Shown here: positions 14,303 to 22,877 of the stretch, in pieces | Position numbering within the stretch: position 1 is the first letter of the stretch | How the letters are laid out: each line of letters begins with the position of its first letter | Assembly: GCA_030830205.1 (NCBI GenBank) | Contig: JAURNL010000110.1 | Coordinates: forward strand, 1-32,565 | Direction: 5' to 3' | DNA length: 32,565 bases | Origin: Crocinitomicaceae bacterium | GTDB taxonomy: Bacteria; Bacteroidota; Bacteroidia; Flavobacteriales_D; Crocinitomicaceae | The notes under the pieces: generated by a model | Databases searched by the model: none | What the model was told of the DNA's origin: nothing | What the model saw: only the letters and a program-made list of their open reading frames with translations | Translations under genes and position numbers: made by a program

Positions 14303-16645
14303 TCATTTTTTATGAACTAAATGGAAGAATCCATGTCCGGTCACTTCTTGATTTGATTGGCCAAGAAGTGCTGAATACTTGTAAAAGTATATACCTTCTT
14401 CGGCTAATGTGCCATTAATGGTGCCATCCCATTTAGGATTGTTATTCATCTGGATGTCTTGGTAGTTAGCAGAACTTGCTTCATAGATTACATTTCCCCA
14501 ACGATTTAGAATGGTAAGCTCTATATAACTAAGACTTTCTGTTTGTAAGATGAAGAAATATGGGTTGACGCCTCCAGGAGTAATGACATTCGGTGCTTCC
14601 GGACGAGCATACTCACAACTTCCGTCTTCTATAAGAGCATTTGGGTCAAAGTTTAGCGCTAGTGAATCCGTACAACCGGTAGGATAAACACATGAACCAT
14701 CATTGACATTTGCATTAGGATTATAATTTGTGGCTGCCGGGTCTGTACAACCACAAACATTTACGTTAATGGTAATAGAGGCCACATCGGTACATTGAGG
14801 GCCCTGGCTGGCCGTAAGTTGTACGGTGTAGGCACCAAAAGGCACGTCAAACACGTGATTTTGTGCACTAAGGTCGTTGCTAGTCGCTGTTTGTCCATCC
14901 CCGAAACTCCAACTGTAGGCGCTTGCGTTTTGGCTCGTGTTGGTGAAGGTTACGCTAAGCGGCGCACAACCTTCGGTGATGCTGGCACTAAACTCTGCAA
15001 CTGGCGGATCAAGTAAATCAACAAAAGCGCTATCGCTGACTGTGCACACATTGTCTTCGACGGTAATGTAATACCATCCCGACGGCAAATTTTGCCACAC
15101 AGACGCATCAATAAAACCATTCGGCCCAGGTCCAGTCCAGTTGTATTGTGGCACCCCCTGTACTCCAGAAACCTGAACAGAAACAAAACCCGTCGGCACA
15201 CAAGTGGAAGCTCCCACAAAAATGGTATCAACAACTAAAGATTGGTTCATGGTTACCGTAACAGTGTCTGTTTGAGTGAAGTCACAATTGTCGGTAGCCG
15301 TCACCAGGTAATACATGGTTCCATTTTGGCCAATACCAACGGATATAGAGTCATTATTACCCAAGGCGGCACCCGCGAGATTTTCCCAAGAATAACTATA
15401 TGGAGAGTACCCGCCAGAGGCACTAGCCGTTAGCCAAACACTGTCGGTGGCACAGTAAACGGTTGGGTTGTTTCCTGTTATATTGATAATAGGCCCCTCT
15501 CCAATATATATGGTGCCGGTTGAGGTTATGGTATCCCCACAAGGGTTGATTAATTCAACTGTTATGATTACAGATTCAAACCCCTCATTAATACCATCTT
15601 GTATTGGGTTCAGTGTAATTATCACTGTGTCTTCTCCTGGTAAGAAAGTAATGGGGTTTGGCAACGTATTATAGTCTATGCCCTCTTGAGCAACACCGCC
15701 AATTGTATAATTGATGATTAAGGTGTCGTTGACCTGTCCTGGAGGACGAGTAAATATGAAATCAGCGTAAGTACAACCTTCTACAATAGTGGTATCACCG
15801 GATACTGTTGCAACCGCAACGTCTACAGCAGAAGAGCTGAATGAACCAGCCTCCAAGAAAACACCAGAATCTAAAGACTGATCACCAACGTTAGAAATTG
15901 CAAGTTTAATATGGTATAATTGGTTACACTGTACGCTAGCAGAGGCAGTCAACAAGACAGTTGTTCCGTCGTATTGTATAGCATCGCCATACGCCAAACC
16001 AGAAAGGTTGTTTACATAGTAAGCAACGTTTGCAGAAGGGCCAACATTGTTAATCGTTACGGGTGTTCCACCTGGAATGGTCGCTAAATTGGTTCCTCCA
16101 TTAGGATAACCCCCAAGCACATATGGTCCTGAAACACCAGGCCCCCAAAGAAAGAGTCCAAAAGCATCATTATAAGATGAAGGAGACCACTCGGGGTACT
16201 CATCAGAGCCGAACATGTAATTAAAGATTAAGGTATCTCCAGAAGGGATGAAGTCGAATTCTAAAACAATTCCGTTGGTTACACCTGCGTTTGCAATGTC
16301 ATTGAGATGAGGATCAAATGATACGTTTGCTGTTTGAGGCATGTTGTTGGTCGCGCTTCCACTATTATTTGGCCCAGGCGCACCGATGGCATTTCCAGTA
16401 GTTAGAACGAGCCCATTACCAATTGGAAACAGCGCATTTGTGTTTGTAAAATAACCCAAGTTTGTTTGGGCGGTGTTTGCTTGTAATGGGTCACCATTGA
16501 CGGTTACATTAAATGCTGTTACCCCAAAACCCAACAAGACATTTTCTACCAATTGTTGTGGGGTTTGGGTGGTGGAAACCGCAATAGGTTGAGCAAGTAA
16601 AGACCCAAAAGAAAATAAAAAGACGAGGTGTAGTATGTGTTTCAT
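14303..16645 (-). CDS. T9SS type B cargo protein with choice-of-anchor L and PKD domains
   Basis: A 780-aa secreted protein. After a signal peptide (about 1-18) comes a choice-of-anchor L domain (about 20-270, with FGSDEYPEW and NDAFGLFLWGPG), a Calx-beta-like segment (about 285-370), an Ig-like/SprB-like stretch, a PKD domain (about 547-630, YSWSFGDGQT), two tandem 21-residue Asp/Asn calcium-binding-type repeats (632-652 and 657-677, each GCTD...DGSC), and a C-terminal gliding-motility-associated type B sorting domain from about 680 (NVITPGG, LTILNRWGNVIYE, WDGTINGTLAEEGIYFYKY). Such proteins are exported by the T9SS and shown on or released from the cell surface, often for adhesion or motility; the exact role is unknown. 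It has its own promoter and terminator. Confidence 0.92.
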   Translation of the reverse strand: MKHILHLVFLFSFGSLLAQPIAVSTTQTPQQLVENVLLGFGVTAFNVTVNGDPLQANTAQTNLGYFTNTNALFPIGNGLVLTTGNAIGAPGPNNSGSATNNMPQTANVSFDPHLNDIANAGVTNGIVLEFDFIPSGDTLIFNYMFGSDEYPEWSPSSYNDAFGLFLWGPGVSGPYVLGGYPNGGTNLATIPGGTPVTINNVGPSANVAYYVNNLSGLAYGDAIQYDGTTVLLTASASVQCNQLYHIKLAISNVGDQSLDSGVFLEAGSFSSSAVDVAVATVSGDTTIVEGCTYADFIFTRPPGQVNDTLIINYTIGGVAQEGIDYNTLPNPITFLPGEDTVIITLNPIQDGINEGFESVIITVELINPCGDTITSTGTIYIGEGPIINITGNNPTVYCATDSVWLTASASGGYSPYSYSWENLAGAALGNNDSISVGIGQNGTMYYLVTATDNCDFTQTDTVTVTMNQSLVVDTIFVGASTCVPTGFVSVQVSGVQGVPQYNWTGPGPNGFIDASVWQNLPSGWYYITVEDNVCTVSDSAFVDLLDPPVAEFSASITEGCAPLSVTFTNTSQNASAYSWSFGDGQTATSNDLSAQNHVFDVPFGAYTVQLTASQGPQCTDVASITINVNVCGCTDPAATNYNPNANVNDGSCVYPTGCTDSLALNFDPNALIEDGSCEYARPEAPNVITPGGVNPYFFILQTESLSYIELTILNRWGNVIYEASSANYQDIQMNNNPKWDGTINGTLAEEGIYFYKYSALLGQSNQEVTGHGFFHLVHKK

Positions 16646-16694
16646 ATGCGCAAGTTGTCATTTAGACGTCAATTTAGACTAAAAAGTTGCATAA

Positions 16695-16724
16695 CAAAAT
16701 TAATATAAACTATGAAGCAACAAA
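16695..16724 (-). promoter_or_regulatory. Promoter of the T9SS cargo gene
   Basis: On the minus strand, TTTG (16721-16724), an 18-bp spacer and TAATTTTG (16695-16702). This is the best match to the Bacteroidota -33/-7 pattern in the window. The leader to ATG 16645 is about 40-45 nt. Confidence 0.6.
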
Positions 16725-16763
16725 ACACAACGATTTTTCGCAACTTTGATGAACAGAAGAATT

Positions 16764-18152
16764 ATGAAAAATACACAGCAATTTATCAAAGACAATCAGC
16801 AAAAATTTCTAGATGAATTATTTGCACTTTTAAGAATACCATCTGTTTCTGCTGATCCAAATTTTCAAAATGACGTAGCGGCATGCGCGACACATTTAGC
16901 CACTCATATGCAACACATTGGTTTGGATGCGGTCGAGTTAATAAGTACTGCCGGGCACCCTATTGTTTATGGAGAAAAAATAGTGGACCCAACCTTACCT
17001 ACTATCTTGGTTTATGGTCATTATGACGTGCAGCCAGCTGATCCGCTGGAACTTTGGAAAAGCCCGGCGTTTGAGCCTGTAATTAAAACTACTCCTATTC
17101 ATCCGGAAGGCGCCATATTTGCAAGAGGAGCCTGCGATGATAAAGGGCAGTTTTTTATGCACATCAAGGCTGTTGAGGCAATGCTTCAAACCCAAGAGTT
17201 ACCTTGCAATGTCAAGATTATGATTGAGGGAGAAGAAGAGGTTGGAAGCCCTAATCTCGCTGTTTTTGTAAGAGAAAACAAGCTCAAGCTACAAGCAGAT
17301 GTTATATTAGTTTCTGACACAGGAATGCTCGCCAATGATGTACCATCAATCACAACTGGATTAAGAGGACTGAGCTACGTTGAGGTAGAGATAACAGGTC
17401 CGAATCGCGATTTACATTCAGGGCTATATGGTGGCTGCGTGGCAAACCCAATTAACGTCCTTACTAAAATGATTTCCAGCCTACATGACGAAAACATGCG
17501 AATAACCATACCTGGATTTTACGATAAAGTGATAGAGTTGTCTTCTGAGGACCGGGCAGAAATGGCTAAAGCACCATTTTCAGAGAAAGCATACTGTGAG
17601 GCCTTAGATATCGACACCACTCACGGCGAGAAGGGTTTCAGCACTATGGAACGTGGGTCAATACGCCCAACACTAGATGTAAATGGTGTTTGGGGTGGTT
17701 ATATAGGTGAAGGAGCTAAAACGGTCATCGCATCAAAAGCATTTGCCAAAATCTCCATGCGTTTAGTTCCAGATCAAGATCCCGAAGAAATCACAAGTTT
17801 ATTTCTTCAGCATTTTGAAAGTATTGCACCCCCAAGTGTGCGCGTGAAAGTGACACCTCATCATGGGGGTCAACCTGTGGTTACCCCAACAGATTCACCA
17901 GCCTATGCGGCTGCAAGTCAAGCCTATGAAAAAACTTTTGGCAAGAAACCCATACCTGTGCGCAGCGGCGGGAGTATTCCAATAATTGCCATGTTTGAAC
18001 AAGAATTAGGCCTGAAAACCATTTTAATGGGTTTTGGATTAGACAGCGATGCCATTCATAGCCCAAATGAGCACTTTGGATTATTTAATTTTTATAGGGG
18101 AATTGAAACCATCCCTTATTTTTTCCAAAATTTTAGCACAATTAACCAATGA
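16764..18152 (+). CDS. M20 family metallodipeptidase
   Basis: A 462-aa cytosolic zinc-dependent dipeptidase of the M20 (carnosinase-like) family. Metal-binding and catalytic motifs are all present: YGHYDVQP (His86, Asp88 in numbering from ATG 16764), ARGACDDKGQ (Asp125), EGEEEVGS (about 155-162), VSDTGM (Asp185) and IHSPNEHF (His432). WKSPAFEP and HSGLYGG are further family marks. In-frame starts exist at TTG 16746 and ATG 16749, but a near-consensus -7 box (CAACTTTG, 16741-16748) makes the ATG at 16764 more likely, and it gives the usual family N-terminus. The stop overlaps the next gene by 4 bp (ATGA). It heads an operon with the lipoprotein gene and polA. Confidence 0.9.
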   Translation: MKNTQQFIKDNQQKFLDELFALLRIPSVSADPNFQNDVAACATHLATHMQHIGLDAVELISTAGHPIVYGEKIVDPTLPTILVYGHYDVQPADPLELWKSPAFEPVIKTTPIHPEGAIFARGACDDKGQFFMHIKAVEAMLQTQELPCNVKIMIEGEEEVGSPNLAVFVRENKLKLQADVILVSDTGMLANDVPSITTGLRGLSYVEVEITGPNRDLHSGLYGGCVANPINVLTKMISSLHDENMRITIPGFYDKVIELSSEDRAEMAKAPFSEKAYCEALDIDTTHGEKGFSTMERGSIRPTLDVNGVWGGYIGEGAKTVIASKAFAKISMRLVPDQDPEEITSLFLQHFESIAPPSVRVKVTPHHGGQPVVTPTDSPAYAAASQAYEKTFGKKPIPVRSGGSIPIIAMFEQELGLKTILMGFGLDSDAIHSPNEHFGLFNFYRGIETIPYFFQNFSTINQ

Positions 18153-18622
18153 AAAAACTGTTTATTGTTGTAGCGCTGCTCCTTTTTTTCTCTTCGTGTA
18201 AAAGTATAGATGAATCTATAGAGCTCTTGAGTTATGATGGAACTGAAATGGAGCAATTTTCTGGACAATTGATTAAATGCAAGGCGGGCTTTCACGTACA
18301 AAATAACTTGTGGTTACCAGTTAAAATGAAGGCGGGCAGCTTTGAATTGTTTGTTGACCAACAGAAAGTAGGCGACCTATACTTAGATGAGCCGATTAAA
18401 TTGAAGGCACATAAAGAGACCGTTCTTAAACTTCCGTTACGTGTAATTCCGGAGCCAGGCTTCATGACTACAACATATAAAGCCTCAAAAAAACCAATGG
18501 TACAAGTCAAAATAAGCGGTTACCCTACGGTTGGCGCCTTATTTATCTACAAAACGATACCGGTTTCTAAGGAGGCTCAAATAGATCCCGTACAATTTAT
18601 TCCCTACATCCCTAAGTTCTAA
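18149..18622 (+). CDS. Lipoprotein with LEA2/WHy-like domain
   Basis: A 157-aa predicted lipoprotein: signal segment MKKLFIVVALLLFFSSC with lipobox Cys17. The remainder resembles the LEA type 2 (WHy-like) beta-sandwich: a strand with FHVQNNLWLPVKMKAGSFELFV, then GDLYLDEPIKLKAHKETVLKLPLRV. The assignment rests on this pattern only. Such lipoproteins are common and poorly characterised in Bacteroidota. The gene overlaps the dipeptidase stop by 4 bp and its own TAA shares a base with the polA start (TAATG), so translation of all three is probably coupled. No functional link to replication is implied by the sequence. Confidence 0.75.
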   Translation: MKKLFIVVALLLFFSSCKSIDESIELLSYDGTEMEQFSGQLIKCKAGFHVQNNLWLPVKMKAGSFELFVDQQKVGDLYLDEPIKLKAHKETVLKLPLRVIPEPGFMTTTYKASKKPMVQVKISGYPTVGALFIYKTIPVSKEAQIDPVQFIPYIPKF

Positions 18623-21429
18623 TGCTCACACCAGTCGCACCCAAAAAATTATTTTTACTCGACGCTTATGCCCTCATATACAGGGCATACTTTGCATTTG
18701 CAAAAAACCCCCGTGTCAATTCAAAGGGTGAGAATACCTCAGCAGCATTTGGTTTTACTAATGTATTGATCGACGTTCTTAAAACTGAACAACCAACACA
18801 TATTGCGGTAGTGTTTGACCCACCAGGAGGCTCTTCTCAACGGCAAGAAGAATACGTAGAGTATAAAGCACAACGCGAACAAATGCCGGAGGATATCCGC
18901 TCCATGATTCAACCGATTAAACAGATTGTTCGCGCGTTTAATATTCCAATCTTAGAAGTTGCGGGTTTTGAAGCAGATGATGTAATTGGGACCATTGCTA
19001 AGCTTGCTGAACCGCAGGGTTTTATTACATACATGATGACGCCAGATAAAGATTACGCTCAGCTTGTAAGCCCTCAGACATTTATATATAAGCCAGGAAG
19101 AGGAGGAAACCCACCCGAAATTATGGGTGTAAAAGAGGTCTGCGAAAAATTTGAAATTAGCCACCCGCTGCAGGTTATAGACATTCTTGGTTTATGGGGA
19201 GATGCTTCTGATAACATTCCAGGAATTCCAGGGATAGGCGAAAAGACTGCAAAGGTTTTAGTTGCAAAATATGGTTCCATGGAAGGGCTGTTTGCACATG
19301 TTCATGAGCTAAAAGGAAAGCAAAAGGAAAATGTTGAGAATTTTCAGCAACAAGGGTTGATGTCTAAGTCTCTAGCAACAATTATTCGCGATGTGCCAGT
19401 TGAGTTTGATGAGCAAGATTTAGCAGTTTGTCCTGTTAATTCTGAAGCAGTCAAAGAGGTTTTTACTGACCTTGAATTTAGAACTCTTGCCAAGAGGGTG
19501 GTAGGTGAAGAAATTGTAGTTACTCAAGCCTCGAGCAACAAGGAAGAATCGCAATTGGATTTGTTTGGTATGCAAAGCATGCTCGAACCACAGCAAGCAG
19601 CACCCACAGCAAGCTACAAAACAATAGCTACTGAAAAACCGAGTTATCACCTTATTAACTCAGCAGAAGAGCGAAAAGAGCTCCTTGCTTTATTATTGGT
19701 GCAGAGTGAAATTTGCTTTGATACAGAAACAACATCAATTGATGCGCTACACGCAGACTTAGTAGGCTTCTCATTTTCTTACAAAGCACGCGAAGCTTTT
19801 TATGTGTCAGTTCCTTCTGATTTTGAAGCAGCACAAGCCATAATTCATGAATTTAAACCTGTATTTGAAGACATATCCATTGAGAAAATAGCACACAATC
19901 TTAAATATGACTTAAAGGTATTGCACCGCTATGGTATTACACTCAAGGGCCCTTTGTTTGACACAATGATTGCACAATATTTAATCAATCCAGAGTCTAA
20001 ACAAAGCATGGATTTCTTGGCTACTTATTACCTCAATTACCAACCGGTATCCATTGAAACGCTGCTCGGTAAAAAAGGCAAAAACCAAGGAAATATGTCT
20101 GACTTAGCTCCTGAACAAATCAAAGACTACGCCTGTGAAGATGCAGACATCACGTTTCAACTTAAAAAACTACTAGAGACAGAAATCCAAAAACCACATC
20201 TACACCATTTGTTCTATGATGTAGAAATGCCTTTGGTGAGTGTACTTAAAGACATTGAGCAGGAGGGGATTTCAATCGACACCAGCGCTCTTTTATCTTT
20301 CTCAAAAGAACTTGACAACAGACTTATCGATTTGGACCAACAAATCAAGACGCTGGCAGGAGAGGCGTTTAACATTGATTCGCCTAAGCAACTTGGAGAA
20401 ATTCTTTTTGACAAACTACAAATCTCCACTAAAGCAAAAAAAACCAAAACAGGCCAATATGCTACATCTGAAGACGTTCTTCAAAAACATGAACACGACC
20501 ACCCAATAATAGGCTTGATTTTAGAATACCGCCAGTTGCGTAAATTAAAGAGCACCTATGTTGATCCACTTCCAACTCTTTGTGACCCGGTAGATGGTCG
20601 CATTCACACTAACTTTATGCAAACGGTTACGGCAACGGGCCGGCTGAGTTCTAACAACCCCAATTTGCAGAATATTCCAGTGCGTTCAGCTAAAGGTAGA
20701 GAAATCCGTCGTGCATTCGTGCCTCGTTCTTCAGACTTTCAGCTTATGGCTGTTGACTACTCTCAAATAGAATTGCGTATTATTGCTGCTCTTTCTGGCG
20801 ACCCAAACATGATCAGCGCCTTTAAAAGCGGCCATGACATTCATGCTGCGACTGCAGCTCAGGTATTCCACGCCCCATTAGACGAGGTAACTCGAGAGCA
20901 GCGAAGCGCTGCTAAAGCGGTTAATTTTGGCATCATTTACGGCCAATCAGCATTTGGTTTGGCACAAAACCTTCAAATTTCTCGCACTGAGGCAAAAGCA
21001 ATTATCGACGCTTATTTTAACCAGTATGGTACTATCAAAACATACATGGACAAAGTAATTGCTCAAGCAAGAGAAATGGGTTATGTAGAAACCATCCTTA
21101 AGCGCCGACGTTATCTACCAGACATACACTCAGCCAATGCAGTGGTGCGCGGTTTTGCAGAGCGCAATGCCATCAATGCTCCTATACAAGGATCAGCGGC
21201 GGACATCATTAAACTTGCCATGGTGGCGGTTCACAACGCCATGAGCAAGGAAAACCTCCAATCTAAAATGATTTTGCAAGTACATGATGAACTTGTCTTT
21301 GATGTACACAAGATGGAAATAGAACAAATGCAACACTTGGTTAAAAAAGCAATGGAAGAAGCCGTTGAGATGGAGGTTCCAATGGAGGTTGAAATGAAGA
21401 CAGCTTCTAATTGGTTAGAAGCACACTAA
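18622..21429 (+). CDS. polA: DNA polymerase I
   Basis: A 935-aa full-length three-domain enzyme for Okazaki-fragment processing and repair synthesis. The 5'-nuclease domain (about 1-300) has DAYALIYRAY, GFEADDVIGT, TPDKDYAQLV and GDASDNIPGIPGIGEKTA. The proofreading 3'-5' exonuclease (about 345-540) looks active: Asp367 and Glu369 in FDTETTS, HNLKYDLKVL, and YACEDAD. The polymerase domain has motif A DYSQIELRI (Asp712), the O-helix RSAAKAVNFGIIYGQ and motif C QVHDELVFD (Asp889). All key residues are present. The start at 18622 overlaps the previous stop by one base, so it depends on upstream transcription and reinitiation unless an internal promoter exists. Confidence 0.97.
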   Translation: MLTPVAPKKLFLLDAYALIYRAYFAFAKNPRVNSKGENTSAAFGFTNVLIDVLKTEQPTHIAVVFDPPGGSSQRQEEYVEYKAQREQMPEDIRSMIQPIKQIVRAFNIPILEVAGFEADDVIGTIAKLAEPQGFITYMMTPDKDYAQLVSPQTFIYKPGRGGNPPEIMGVKEVCEKFEISHPLQVIDILGLWGDASDNIPGIPGIGEKTAKVLVAKYGSMEGLFAHVHELKGKQKENVENFQQQGLMSKSLATIIRDVPVEFDEQDLAVCPVNSEAVKEVFTDLEFRTLAKRVVGEEIVVTQASSNKEESQLDLFGMQSMLEPQQAAPTASYKTIATEKPSYHLINSAEERKELLALLLVQSEICFDTETTSIDALHADLVGFSFSYKAREAFYVSVPSDFEAAQAIIHEFKPVFEDISIEKIAHNLKYDLKVLHRYGITLKGPLFDTMIAQYLINPESKQSMDFLATYYLNYQPVSIETLLGKKGKNQGNMSDLAPEQIKDYACEDADITFQLKKLLETEIQKPHLHHLFYDVEMPLVSVLKDIEQEGISIDTSALLSFSKELDNRLIDLDQQIKTLAGEAFNIDSPKQLGEILFDKLQISTKAKKTKTGQYATSEDVLQKHEHDHPIIGLILEYRQLRKLKSTYVDPLPTLCDPVDGRIHTNFMQTVTATGRLSSNNPNLQNIPVRSAKGREIRRAFVPRSSDFQLMAVDYSQIELRIIAALSGDPNMISAFKSGHDIHAATAAQVFHAPLDEVTREQRSAAKAVNFGIIYGQSAFGLAQNLQISRTEAKAIIDAYFNQYGTIKTYMDKVIAQAREMGYVETILKRRRYLPDIHSANAVVRGFAERNAINAPIQGSAADIIKLAMVAVHNAMSKENLQSKMILQVHDELVFDVHKMEIEQMQHLVKKAMEEAVEMEVPMEVEMKTASNWLEAH

Positions 21430-21441
21430 TTAAACTTAAGG

Positions 21442-21449
21442 TATCTTTG
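21442..21449 (+). promoter_or_regulatory. -7 promoter box of rseP
   Basis: TATCTTTG, a full TAnnTTTG match 18 bp before the rseP ATG and 12 bp after the polA stop. It suggests rseP can be transcribed apart from polA. Confidence 0.45.
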
Positions 21450-21467
21450 TAACACTTAAAACAGAAA

Positions 21468-22871
21468 ATGGAAATACTCATCAAAGCTGCACAGCTCATT
21501 ACCTCACTGGCAATTCTAGTAACACTACATGAATTTGGTCATTTTATTCCAGCTAAATTATTTAAAACTAGGGTAGAGAAGTTTTACCTTTTTTTCAACC
21601 CATATTTTTCATTTTTTCGATGGAAGAAGGTAAATGGGCAAAAGAAAAAGTCTTGGTTTAGTAAAAGTTCCCCAAAAGAATGGGCAGAAGATCCAGACAC
21701 TACCGAGTGGGGAATTGGTTGGGTTCCACTTGGCGGATATGTTAAAATAGCCGGAATGATAGACGAGTCCATGGATACGGAGCAACTTCAAAGAGAACCT
21801 CAGCCATGGGAATTTAGAAGTAAGAAGCCTTGGCAACGACTCATCATTATGATTGGAGGCGTTACAGTAAACCTTGTATTAGGCTTTATCATTTATATTG
21901 GAGTTGTCTTTACGTGGGGGCAACTTACACTTGATCAGAATAAGCTACAAAATGGGCTAGGGGCTCATCCTTATTTGTCAAAATACGGAATAAAATCTGG
22001 AGACAAGGTGTTGGCGGTTGAGGGTAGAAAACCACTTAACCTAGACGAGATTAACAAAGAAATTTTATTGCGCGGGGCTCGCTCAATCCAGGTTGTCCAT
22101 TCCGGTGGTCAAAAGGAAAGCATTCAATTTCCGAAGGATATAGATCAAAAATTATTTCAAGCGGGCGCCTTCCCAGCATTTACTTTGCGCTCTAATTCAC
22201 TAAAAATAGCTGAGGTAAGTAAAGATTCTCCAGCCCTGCGAGCTGGCTTCAAATCCATGGATTATATTTATGAAGTAAATGGACAATACATACAATATTA
22301 CGATGAATTTCAAGCGGCATTATTTGCTAAAAAGAACCAAACTGTAGCCATTAAAGTAGCAAGAAAAGGTGATCCCAAAGACACGCTCACATTAGACGTA
22401 AAGGTAAAGTCAAACGGTACCATTGGTGTGATCATTAATTCAGAGTTTGTAGACCAAAAAGCACTTTCAGAAGAGCAGTATGATTTTGCAGAAAGTGTTA
22501 GCATTGGAATGGGCTTTGGATACAATACGCTTTCTGATTATGTAAGCCAATTTAAATTTGTCTTTACTAAAAAGGGCGCCACACAAATTGGAGGGTTTGC
22601 CTCCATAGGCAACATGTTTCCACCTCTTTGGGATTGGCATACATTCTGGTTAACCACTGCATTGCTCTCCATCATCTTGGCATTTATGAATATTTTGCCA
22701 ATCCCTGCGCTCGACGGAGGCCATGTTGTATTTCTTTTATACGAAATGATTACTGGTAAGGAAGCTCCTCAAAAAGTATTAGAGGTCGCCCAATACATCG
22801 GTATATTCTTATTGCTTTCATTGATGATTTATGCTAATGGAGCGGATTTAGTGCGGTGGTTAATCAAATAA
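21468..22871 (+). CDS. rseP: RseP-type site-2 intramembrane metalloprotease (M50)
   Basis: A 467-aa inner-membrane protease that cleaves membrane-bound regulators such as anti-sigma factors within the membrane. HEFGH is at residues 21-25 in the first span, with His21, Glu22 and His25, and the second zinc motif NILPIPALDGGHVV is at 408-421 with Asp416. Between them lie GGYVKIAGMIDES, a membrane span (about 125-145) and a PDZ-like region with the DSPALRAGFKSMDYI segment; GDKVLAVEG may mark a further PDZ. The last span follows near 440-460. Length is normal. No anti-sigma or sigma gene is adjacent. It is followed after 6 bp by paaZ on the same strand. Confidence 0.94.
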   Translation: MEILIKAAQLITSLAILVTLHEFGHFIPAKLFKTRVEKFYLFFNPYFSFFRWKKVNGQKKKSWFSKSSPKEWAEDPDTTEWGIGWVPLGGYVKIAGMIDESMDTEQLQREPQPWEFRSKKPWQRLIIMIGGVTVNLVLGFIIYIGVVFTWGQLTLDQNKLQNGLGAHPYLSKYGIKSGDKVLAVEGRKPLNLDEINKEILLRGARSIQVVHSGGQKESIQFPKDIDQKLFQAGAFPAFTLRSNSLKIAEVSKDSPALRAGFKSMDYIYEVNGQYIQYYDEFQAALFAKKNQTVAIKVARKGDPKDTLTLDVKVKSNGTIGVIINSEFVDQKALSEEQYDFAESVSIGMGFGYNTLSDYVSQFKFVFTKKGATQIGGFASIGNMFPPLWDWHTFWLTTALLSIILAFMNILPIPALDGGHVVFLLYEMITGKEAPQKVLEVAQYIGIFLLLSLMIYANGADLVRWLIK

Positions 22872-22877
22872 TTTGCA

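Noticed and set aside
14795-15674. Open frames antisense to or out of frame within the T9SS cargo gene
   Set aside because: The cargo protein is continuous and domain-rich over the whole stretch; the other frames give no recognisable protein and have no promoter or start context.
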